Shown here in pieces: positions 6,973-12,676 of a stretch of DNA of 12,676 nt. Position numbers and translations under genes: made by a program. The stretch spans positions 1 to 12,676 of the forward strand of contig JAEWAH010000050.1 in NCBI GenBank assembly GCA_023391725.1. Reading direction: 5' to 3'. The notes under the pieces are model-generated. The model saw only the letters and a list, made by a program, of their open reading frames with translations. It had not been told where the DNA came from and made no database searches. Source of the DNA: Bacillota bacterium (GTDB lineage Bacteria; Bacillota; Clostridia; Christensenellales; Aristaeellaceae). The first letter of the stretch is position 1, and every line of letters begins with the position of its first letter.

Positions 6973-7061
6973 CCCGAAGGGTGAGCGCAGCGAACCTGGA
7001 GCAGTGGAGCGTAGCGGAACTGCGGAACACCGGACAAGCGAAGCGCGGCACGGTGCGAAGG
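6973..7061. repeat. GC-rich direct repeat, copy B
   Basis: Begins CCCGAAGGGTGAGCGCAGCG and ends GGTGCGAAGG. Same order of submotifs as copy A, 192 bases downstream of it: GAGCGCAGCGA, a GGAGC/GCGAAGG segment, GGAC-AAGCG-AGCGC. The divergence indicates an old duplication or independent copies of a genomic repeat family. Confidence 0.6.
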
Positions 7062-7083
7062 CTCCTCTGGAGGGGAATGGAAC

Positions 7084-7150
7084 GGGCGCTCGCAGCGCCC
7101 TACACCTCATCCGGCGCTGGCGCGCCATCTTCCCCTCAAGGGGAAGGCTT
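7084..7150. repeat. cluster of three hairpins near the right end of the element
   Basis: GGGCGCT/AGCGCCC (7084-7100, loop CGC), GGCGC/GCGCC (7113-7126, loop TGGC) and CTTCCCCT/AGGGGAAG (7129-7146, loop CA). The last is followed by GCTTTT and could act as a weak plus-strand terminator. The CTTCCCCTCAAGGGGAAG unit resembles repeats I recall as widespread in gut Clostridia; this is recollection, not a search result. Confidence 0.5.
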
Positions 7151-7266
7151 TTGGCTTGGCTGATTTCATTCAACTGAAAATCAACAACTTAAACATAGTG
7201 TGATCGAACCGCTAAATCTCCGTTTACTTAAGGGAAAGCAGGATGACCGCACCTTTGAGCAGCGCG

Positions 7267-9276
7267 TCAATACCCGATCATGGGAATCGCCTTGGGCCGC
7301 CTGCCGTAGGGGAGAACTTCCCCATTCTTGACCATATAGAGCACTTTTGACGTCTCATACACCGCGGCCATCAATTCCGGATAGGGCTGCAGGCAGATGT
7401 CCACCATGCCGATCTGATAGTTCTCCCCATCATACCGGCCCAGGCAGAACTGGTCATTGTACTGGAACCAGTGCGCACCAACGCCATAGGGATGGGCGGC
7501 CACCTTCTCTACGAAATGCCGCCACATGACGCCACGTTCACCTTGATCGGTAACGCCTTTTAGGCCTGTGGCGGTGAGTCCCCTGTCCAGTGCCCCGCAG
7601 TGGTATTCCCCAAGCAAAATGGGCAGGTCCACGCCGGCATCCTTCACAAAGTCCATATCCCGGGTGGGATCGAAGTCATAGCAGTTGATGGAGAACACAT
7701 CAAAGTACTCCCAGCCCGCCATCATATCCAGGTTATTCGCCTTGGACCAGCGAAGGCCCAGATTGAGGTGGTTCTTATCCACTTTCCGGCAGGCCAGAGC
7801 AGGCACCTTGATATACTCGCGAATAAGAAATACCGAGTAATCACGAATGTCCTTCAGTGATTTGGGATAGGCCGCTGAACAGCAATTGATTGGCTTTTTG
7901 AAAGCGTCAAAGCTTTCAAAACCCGCGTCCCAGGCCGTATTCAGCGCTTCAATGGTCCCGTAGGTATCCTGAAGAAAACGGATCAGTCCTTCCCTGCAAT
8001 ACGTTTGCGCGGGATGCCGGAGCACCTCGTCGGCGATTTTCAGGTCCTCCACAAAGTTGAACTCCGGCTCGTTCCGAAGGAAGTAGCCAATCAACCAGGG
8101 GTCGTCCTTCCAGGCCGAAAGCTTTTGCGCATATTGCTTAGATTTTTCCTGATATTCGGGGGAAAGAACATCAGGAAAGTCGCGGAAGATCAGCGTATCC
8201 GTGGTGGGGAAGCCAGGCAGTTCCCGCACATAGGGGAGCTTTGCCCGCCCGTCGCCCACGCACAGGCCAGGGAAATTGCCCTGGGAGTTGATGCCGCTGC
8301 CCATCAGGATGTGGTGGGAGATCTCCTCCCACTTTTCTTTCCATTGATCCCCGTACACCCTTTTCAGGTTCAGGGCCGTAAAGCGGATGATCTTGTAGCT
8401 GTCCAGAGGCATATAGGCCGTGCGGCGGGTGGTCCCGATATCATAAAACTCTTTGTACTCCGGGTCGTTTTCATCAGGAAGCCAGTCGCATACCAACTCA
8501 AAGCTGTCCACGCGGCATTGATCGCCTGGGCTTGTTCCGCAGGGGCCCAGGGAAAAGTAGTCACAGCCTTCTGGATCGGTTAGATGCCACCGGCCATCCT
8601 TTGATTTGAAGGTGGAGAAAAAGCCCGTGCTCTGTTTGAGCTTCCGGCTCGCATCCCCACCCCAGCTATTCCATTTGGGGAACGGATATGCTGCCTCACC
8701 CTCATTGGTTTTCAGTGCTTTTGTCAGCTCCGCCAGGGAATGGATCTTTCCGGGCCATTCCTTCCCCTTCCACTGGCCGAACTCATCTACGACTTTTGTT
8801 GGAGGCAGCGGAAAATCAACTGGCTTTTCATCCGTCAGAAAGAAGTTTTCAAACCGCACCCTCACATCGTGGAAGGTCTTCTCTATCCCCAGTTCAAACC
8901 GGTCCACATCGTCAATAAGCGTTCGCTGGCCGTGGATCACCAGCTTCAGCGCGCCCGGGGTACGGTTGGTGTAGATAGTACTGTTGTCCAGAAAGTTTAA
9001 ATCAAGGCATACCCGCGTTTTAAAATTGGGCAGAAGGCCAAAGCGCATGAAAAGCCTTTCTTTTTCAGCTCCCGGTAAAAAACAGCGGAACATCATGGCC
9101 GCGGAGTGATCCTCCTTAACCGTGATGTCCCCTACGATGTAACGCTTTGTTTTATCTTTGATCCCGGGGAGGACGATCCCGCCGCCACCGGCGCCAAGCA
9201 GCGCAGTCAGGCTGTCTTCGCCGGACGAAAGAATGGCCGCATCCCGTGCGGCCACATTGCTTAAATCAATCTTCAT
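7267..9276 (-). CDS. GH50-like glycoside hydrolase (clan GH-A), cytoplasmic
   Basis: A 669-residue glycosidase related to family 50 beta-agarases and neighbouring GH-A families. Numbering from the chosen ATG, an amino-terminal domain of about 200 residues leads into DGRWHLTDPEGCDYFSLGPCG (227-247), the usual entry to the barrel domain. DDPWLIGYFLRNEPEF (391-406) holds the Asn-Glu pair with the predicted acid/base E403. LPILLGEYHCGALDRG (551-566) holds the predicted nucleophile E557 and the EYH-GALDRG signature close to GH50 enzymes. DGENYQIGMVDICLQPYPEL (616-635) is another family-like block. There is no signal peptide, so it should cut imported oligosaccharides in the cytoplasm. I chose ATG at 9276 (GGGGGA six bases upstream, AGGAGG further up); ATGs at 9303 and 9294 and a TTG at 9327 are alternatives. 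True agarase activity is uncertain. Confidence 0.85.
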   Translation of the reverse strand: MKIDLSNVAARDAAILSSGEDSLTALLGAGGGGIVLPGIKDKTKRYIVGDITVKEDHSAAMMFRCFLPGAEKERLFMRFGLLPNFKTRVCLDLNFLDNSTIYTNRTPGALKLVIHGQRTLIDDVDRFELGIEKTFHDVRVRFENFFLTDEKPVDFPLPPTKVVDEFGQWKGKEWPGKIHSLAELTKALKTNEGEAAYPFPKWNSWGGDASRKLKQSTGFFSTFKSKDGRWHLTDPEGCDYFSLGPCGTSPGDQCRVDSFELVCDWLPDENDPEYKEFYDIGTTRRTAYMPLDSYKIIRFTALNLKRVYGDQWKEKWEEISHHILMGSGINSQGNFPGLCVGDGRAKLPYVRELPGFPTTDTLIFRDFPDVLSPEYQEKSKQYAQKLSAWKDDPWLIGYFLRNEPEFNFVEDLKIADEVLRHPAQTYCREGLIRFLQDTYGTIEALNTAWDAGFESFDAFKKPINCCSAAYPKSLKDIRDYSVFLIREYIKVPALACRKVDKNHLNLGLRWSKANNLDMMAGWEYFDVFSINCYDFDPTRDMDFVKDAGVDLPILLGEYHCGALDRGLTATGLKGVTDQGERGVMWRHFVEKVAAHPYGVGAHWFQYNDQFCLGRYDGENYQIGMVDICLQPYPELMAAVYETSKVLYMVKNGEVLPYGRRPKAIPMIGY

Positions 9277-9344
9277 GGCAATTCCCCCATCCATCCTCCT
9301 CATTATTCCCCCATCAGGCCCTATCAATCATGAAAAGCCAGACA

Positions 9345-9860
9345 TCAGGCCATGGGCAGGCTCCGCCCGCTCCCTGCGGGGAGCCACCAGTCGTAGCGCT
9401 CCTTGGGATAGCAGGAACGCACCGTGCGGGCGATGGTCTCCAGCTCCTCTGGCGTTTGAAAGGCCTGGTATCGGGTGTAGAGCACCCGGAGCGCGGAGAG
9501 ACCCGGCTGCTGGAGGGAATAATTTTTGAGGAGCTCAAAGTTCACCGAATAGGGGGACAGGGAATCCATCAGTACGCCCAGCACATCATCGGTAAGGAGC
9601 GGAAAATCCCCCGTGCGGATGCGCGCATCAGCCCCGTTATCCAGGATCACCTGCATGGTACCCGTAGTATAGCGGCGAATGGTCATAAAAAGAAAGCTGT
9701 CCAACCTGCGGCAAAGCTTATGCAGGTCTTCCTTATAGGGGGCGTAGCTGCGTAAAACCTCGGCGGTTTCCTCCGCCAGGGGCGTACTCGTAAGCAACCA
9801 GGAGCCAACCCAGGGACGCAGAGTGCTGGTCACGTCCTGGGTGCGGATGACGGCGGCCAC
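9345..9860 (-). CDS. uncharacterised protein, 171 residues
   Basis: I do not recognise this protein. It is soluble by appearance, with helical stretches rich in Leu, Glu and Arg, no signal peptide, no membrane segment and no clear motif. Codon use is like the neighbouring real genes (many G/C third positions), which argues that it is coding. The visible start is GTG at 9860, with AAAGGGG nine bases upstream. A TGA lies six codons before that GTG in the same frame. Another possibility is that the gene starts at ATG 9897 and changes frame at the A-run at 9865-9869: one extra A would join MKANLYMKGE to the main frame. It lies 68 bases ahead of the glycosidase gene on the same strand, so the two may be cotranscribed, and it is divergent from dnaA. 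Confidence 0.6.
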   Translation of the reverse strand: MAAVIRTQDVTSTLRPWVGSWLLTSTPLAEETAEVLRSYAPYKEDLHKLCRRLDSFLFMTIRRYTTGTMQVILDNGADARIRTGDFPLLTDDVLGVLMDSLSPYSVNFELLKNYSLQQPGLSALRVLYTRYQAFQTPEELETIARTVRSCYPKERYDWWLPAGSGRSLPMA

Positions 9861-9927
9861 CGCGTTTTTCCCCTTTCATATACAGGTTAGCCTTCATTTC
9901 TACACAGCCCTGTTCAAATCCTTGTTC

Positions 9928-9965
9928 CAGAAAAAAACAGCTATAAAAATCCTGTTTCTTTTCTG
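9928..9965. repeat. AT-rich inverted repeat in the dnaA upstream region
   Basis: CAGAAAAAAACAG (9928-9940) pairs with CTGTTTCTTTTCTG (9952-9965) over 13 bp with one bulged base and an 11-base loop. CTGTTTC is also directly repeated at 9952 and 9963. It may be part of a DNA unwinding element, or a hairpin in the leader of the minus-strand gene. Confidence 0.5.
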
Positions 9966-10137
9966 TTTCCAATTTCCACCAATATGCATTTATATGCAGA
10001 AAATAAGTATGTTTAACCGAAGAAACGTTCGGGGAGTGCCATTTATTGTGGTCACTTATGTGGACAACCACCATCCCTAGCAGAACAGTTTTCAACAACC
10101 CATGCCTCTATACAGTAACATCTATTCGGCACAACCC

Positions 10138-10166
10138 TTGAAAAACAAGGGCAAATCTGCTATCAT
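10138..10166 (+). promoter_or_regulatory. dnaA promoter (sigma-A type, extended -10)
   Basis: TTGAAA (10138-10143), a 17-base spacer and TATCAT (10161-10166), preceded by TGC as in an extended -10 box. Transcription would begin near 10173, giving a leader of about 148 bases. The two TTTTCCACA boxes at 10195 and 10209 lie just downstream of this start, well placed for DnaA to repress its own gene. Confidence 0.65.
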
Positions 10167-10320
10167 AAATGCACGACCGGGGCAGTGGCGTCGGTTTTCC
10201 ACAGGAAGTTTTCCACAACACACGGGTGAAAATAGCCCGTGCGAATTTTTTCACTTTTCGCGGGCATGCGCCTGGCGTATAAAAGCCTGCATATTTTTCG
10301 GAGTCGTAGGGGGACAGCGG

Positions 10321-11646
10321 ATGAACGTTGCGGAGCTATGGGAAAAGGCCTGCCGCTTTTTGCAGGAGGAAATGAACGAGGTATCCTACAAAACGTGGAT
10401 CGCCAGCTCCTTAAAGCCCCTGGAAATTGAAGATAACTGCCTGTATATCGAGGTGGTCACCGATTACATGAAGCAGATGATCGCCAGCCGGTATGCCGTG
10501 CTCATTGCCAACGCGGTGAGCCAGGCGGCAGGCCATTCGCTGTCGGTTGAGATCATCACGCCCCAGGAGTCGGCCAACCGCAAAGCGGCCAAGGCGGCCC
10601 CCAGCCAGCAGGGCGGCATGGTCTCCTTAAACCCCAAATACACCTTTGACACCTTCGTGGTGGGCAACGGCAACCGTTTTGCCCATGCTGCGTCTTTGGC
10701 GGTGGCGGAAGCGCCTGCCGAGGCGTATAACCCCCTTTTCATCTACGGGGGCGTGGGCCTGGGCAAGACGCACCTCATGCACGCCATCGGCCATTATGTT
10801 CAGCAGCAGTATTCCGGCATCCGGCTTTTGTATATTACCAGCGAAAACTTCACCAATGAATTTATTACCGCCATCCAGAAGAACAAGAACGCGGAATTCC
10901 GCGACCGCTTCCGGGGCGTGGACATCCTGATGGTGGACGATATTCAGTTCATCGCCAAGCTGGACCGCACCCAGGAGGAGTTTTTTCATACCTTCAACAC
11001 GCTGCACAGCGCGGGCAAGCAGATCATTTTGACAAGTGACAAGCCCCCCAAAGAGATCGCAGGGCTGGAGGAGCGGCTGTGCAGCCGTTTTGAGTGGGGC
11101 CTGATCGCCGATATTCAGCGCCCCGATCTGGAGACCCGCATCGCCATCTTGCGCAAGAAGGCGGAGCGGGAACATATTGCCGTGTCCGACGGCGTGCTGG
11201 AGCTCATCGCCCAGCGCATCGACTCCAACATCAGGGAACTGGAAGGCTCTCTCACAAGGCTCGTGGCCTTTTCCTCGCTAACCGGGCGGCCCATTACAAA
11301 CGGCCTGGCGGAGGAAGCGCTTAGGGAAGTGTTTGCCCAGCGGGAGGTGCGCCGCGTCACGTGCGAGCTGATTCAGGAGACGGTGGCCGACTATTACAGC
11401 ATCACCGTGTCGGATTTAAAAAGCCCCCGGCGCAACCGGGAAGTTACCATCCCCCGGCAGGTGGCCATGTATCTGACGCGGGAAATAGTGGGGCTCTCCC
11501 TGCCCCGCATCGGGGAAAGCTTCGGGGGCAGGGATCATACCACGGTGATGCACAGCTGCGAAAAGGTGCAGGAGATATCCCGTGATAATCCGGGCTTTTT
11601 AAGCCAGATGGACGATATACGCAGGCTCATCAAGGACGGAAAGTAA
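10321..11646 (+). CDS. dnaA: chromosomal replication initiator protein DnaA
   Basis: A complete 441-residue DnaA. Domain I is at about 1-75 (LWEKACRFLQ, SYKTWIASS), followed by a short variable linker (about 80-105, Ala/Gln-rich). The AAA+ domain III starts at NPKYTFDTFVVGNGNRFAH (104-122), with Walker A GGVGLGKTH at 143-151, Walker B ILMVDDIQF at 202-210, sensor 1 ILTSD at 236-240, the arginine-finger segment around ERLCSRFEWGL (251-261) and sensor 2 near IRELEGSLTRL (304-314). Domain IV ends in the DNA-binding signature GGRDHTTVMHSCEKV (402-416). The ATG at 10321 has GGGGGA six bases upstream; the frame stays open further upstream, but that part covers the promoter and DnaA boxes. DnaA binds boxes at the origin, melts it and loads the helicase. 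Unusually, dnaN does not follow. Confidence 0.98.
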   Translation: MNVAELWEKACRFLQEEMNEVSYKTWIASSLKPLEIEDNCLYIEVVTDYMKQMIASRYAVLIANAVSQAAGHSLSVEIITPQESANRKAAKAAPSQQGGMVSLNPKYTFDTFVVGNGNRFAHAASLAVAEAPAEAYNPLFIYGGVGLGKTHLMHAIGHYVQQQYSGIRLLYITSENFTNEFITAIQKNKNAEFRDRFRGVDILMVDDIQFIAKLDRTQEEFFHTFNTLHSAGKQIILTSDKPPKEIAGLEERLCSRFEWGLIADIQRPDLETRIAILRKKAEREHIAVSDGVLELIAQRIDSNIRELEGSLTRLVAFSSLTGRPITNGLAEEALREVFAQREVRRVTCELIQETVADYYSITVSDLKSPRRNREVTIPRQVAMYLTREIVGLSLPRIGESFGGRDHTTVMHSCEKVQEISRDNPGFLSQMDDIRRLIKDGK

Positions 11647-11665
11647 TACTAAAGGAGGGACAGAA

Positions 11666-12676
11666 TTGGCTGCTTATCAGGAAATTTGCCTATCGAACGG
11701 TCTCCAAATTTCCGCATACCAGCTGCCCCACCTGCATTCTCTTCAAATGAGCATTTTCTTTAAGGGCGGCACGCTGTACGAAAACCGCGTCAACCAGGGC
11801 GTCTCGCATCTGCTGGAGCACTTATGCTTCCGCAATTTAAACGGCGTTCCTCTTGCCCAGCTGTACAAAAGGCTGGATGCCATCGGTGCGGAACTGGACG
11901 GCACCACCTACCCGGAAGCGGTGGTGTTCTCTTTGCAGGTGGCACCGCGCTTTTTTGATGATGCGTTCAGCATCCTTTTTCGGCTATTCGCGCCGGGAAA
12001 GTGGACGGATGAGGAGATCGCCGCCGAAAAGCAGGTGGTGATCCGCCAGATAGAGGCCAAATACCAGGGCTTTTCGGAAGACATCAAAATGCTTTACTGG
12101 CGGACAAGCGCCGGGGGTTTCCCTGGCATGGGCACCATCGAGAGCGTCAAGCGCATGTCGCCAGCGCTTATTCATCAATGGAAAAAGAAGATCTTCCGCC
12201 CCGCCAACGCCTGTTTTGTGCTCACGGGGAATTTTTCCGATGGCATGCTTAAGCAGGCGGCAGAAATGCTGGGGGAGCTTGACGATATGGGCCCCTCGGT
12301 TTTTGAGCAGCCAGCGCCGCTTGGCTTTTGCATGCGGGATGAGGGCAGCGACGCCATTTTCAGCTCCACAGAAGACCTTTGCCAAGTGCAGCTTTCCTTT
12401 GACATCGATTCCAGCCAGGTGGTATCCGCCTGCGCTAACATGCTAAGCTTCCTGACCGGTGGCGCGGCCAGTTCCCCGCTATTTATGGAGCTTAGGGAAC
12501 GCCGGGCGCTGGTGGGGGACATTGGCTCCCAGGTGATGGAGGTGGGGAGCTTCCGGCGCCTGGTCATCGATTACGAGGTGGCCCACGAGCGACTTCTGGA
12601 AAGTTTGGAAGCGGTGTTTACCATCCTGGGGAGGCTGCGTACCTACATCAGCCAGGAGCAGCTGGACAGGATCCGG
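11666..12676 (+). CDS. M16 (pitrilysin/MPP-like) peptidase homologue, partial
   Basis: The first 337 residues of a protein cut by the right edge; family members are usually about 420 residues. The TTG start at 11666 lies six bases after AAAGGAGGG and 19 bases after dnaA, with no terminator between, so cotranscription with dnaA is likely. SHLLEHLCF at 47-55 contains the inverted zinc motif HxxEH (H48, E51, H52). The third zinc ligand is a Glu about 76 residues later in most M16 enzymes. Here position 128 in AEKQVVIRQIEAKYQG (120-135) is Gln, with Glu at 130. The later stretch LTGGAASSPLFMELRERRALV (270-290) matches the second M16 half-domain, which contributes Arg/Tyr-like substrate contacts. 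It could be an active processing peptidase or a structural homologue. Confidence 0.88.
   Translation, partial: MAAYQEICLSNGLQISAYQLPHLHSLQMSIFFKGGTLYENRVNQGVSHLLEHLCFRNLNGVPLAQLYKRLDAIGAELDGTTYPEAVVFSLQVAPRFFDDAFSILFRLFAPGKWTDEEIAAEKQVVIRQIEAKYQGFSEDIKMLYWRTSAGGFPGMGTIESVKRMSPALIHQWKKKIFRPANACFVLTGNFSDGMLKQAAEMLGELDDMGPSVFEQPAPLGFCMRDEGSDAIFSSTEDLCQVQLSFDIDSSQVVSACANMLSFLTGGAASSPLFMELRERRALVGDIGSQVMEVGSFRRLVIDYEVAHERLLESLEAVFTILGRLRTYISQEQLDRIR

Larger units (their letters stand above)
6630..7238. mobile_element. 609-bp non-coding element with terminal inverted repeats (MITE-like)
   Basis: The left end (6630-6667) begins CTTTCTCTTAGGTAAACG. The reverse complement of the right end (7206-7238) begins CTTTCCCTTAAGTAAACG. 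After removing a 5-base insertion in the left copy (CTTTG within 6656-6662), 29 of 33 positions match. No transposase or other convincing gene lies between the ends. The longest open frame (6659-7177) runs through hairpins and repeats, has no good ribosome binding site, and reads as low-complexity Arg/Ala/Ser. The interior holds a G-rich stretch (6750-6774), two diverged direct repeats (6781-6872, 6973-7061) and several hairpins. A clean target-site duplication is not visible. Best read as a MITE or a decayed insertion element sitting between two convergent transcription units; an independent ancient inverted duplication is possible. Confidence 0.6.
9861..10320. other. dnaA upstream region, candidate replication origin
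   Basis: A 460-bp gap without a credible gene. The half nearest the minus-strand gene (about 9925-10015) is AT-rich and contains a long inverted repeat. Three sequences one mismatch from the DnaA box TTATCCACA are present: TTGTCCACA on the minus strand (10059-10067) and TTTTCCACA on the plus strand (10195-10203 and 10209-10217). A weaker one, TTTTCAACA, is at 10089-10097. AT-rich unwinding DNA plus clustered boxes next to dnaA is the standard oriC layout in Bacillota. The cluster is sparse, so it may only be a dnaA autoregulatory region. Confidence 0.5.

Noticed and set aside
6781..7061. CRISPR array
   Set aside because: Only two copies, each about 90 bases and diverged, with no regular spacers or cas genes.
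6659..7177. 172-codon plus-strand open frame and its antisense partners inside the 609-bp element
   Set aside because: The frames run across repeats and hairpins, are low complexity with many Arg, Ser and Ala, and have no good ribosome binding site.
8005..8583. 192-codon plus-strand open frame opposite the glycosidase gene
   Set aside because: It is the shadow of a GC-rich gene whose minus-strand frame carries clear glycosidase motifs throughout.
10102..10320. Extra amino-terminal 73 codons of the dnaA frame
   Set aside because: This stretch contains the promoter and two DnaA boxes, and the family amino end MNVAELWEKA begins at 10321 after GGGGGA.

Overview
The window looks like a chromosomal segment of a Gram-positive anaerobe of the Bacillota, most likely a gut or rumen Clostridia lineage. 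The evidence is strong AGGAGG-type ribosome binding sites, an LplB/YtcP-type oligosaccharide ABC importer encoded without its own ATPase, several Gfo/Idh/MocA oxidoreductases, and a Bacillota-like DnaA. I cannot name the genus from the sequence.

Left part (1-6530): a carbohydrate-utilisation locus. A divergent AraC-type regulator with a cupin sensor domain, cut by the window edge, faces a plus-strand operon: permease 1 (603-1535), permease 2 (1529-2437), a secreted substrate-binding protein (2505-4049) and two Gfo/Idh/MocA oxidoreductases (4168-5328, 5397-6470). Hairpins lie in three junctions: before the binding-protein gene, after it, and between the two oxidoreductases. They probably set different transcript levels. 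A strong intrinsic terminator (6487-6530) closes the operon.

Middle (6531-7266): about 740 bases without a credible gene. It contains a 609-bp element (6630-7238) with 33-nt imperfect terminal inverted repeats (29/33 matching). Inside are two diverged direct copies of a roughly 90-bp GC-rich repeat and several perfect hairpins. It looks like a MITE or a decayed insertion element carrying REP-like DNA.

Then, on the minus strand, a GH50-like (clan GH-A) glycosidase without a signal peptide (7267-9276) sits behind a small unrecognised gene (9345-9860). The glycosidase converges on the importer operon, so a natural model is import of a galactan-type or other oligosaccharide, intracellular hydrolysis, and oxidation of the released sugar by the two oxidoreductases. 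This pathway is inference.

Right part (9861-12676): a 460-bp intergenic region with an AT-rich inverted repeat, three near-consensus DnaA boxes and a good sigma-A promoter, then dnaA (10321-11646). This is a candidate oriC. dnaA is followed by an M16-type zinc peptidase homologue, truncated by the window end, instead of the usual dnaN. The M16 protein keeps HLLEH but seems to have Gln at the third zinc-ligand position.
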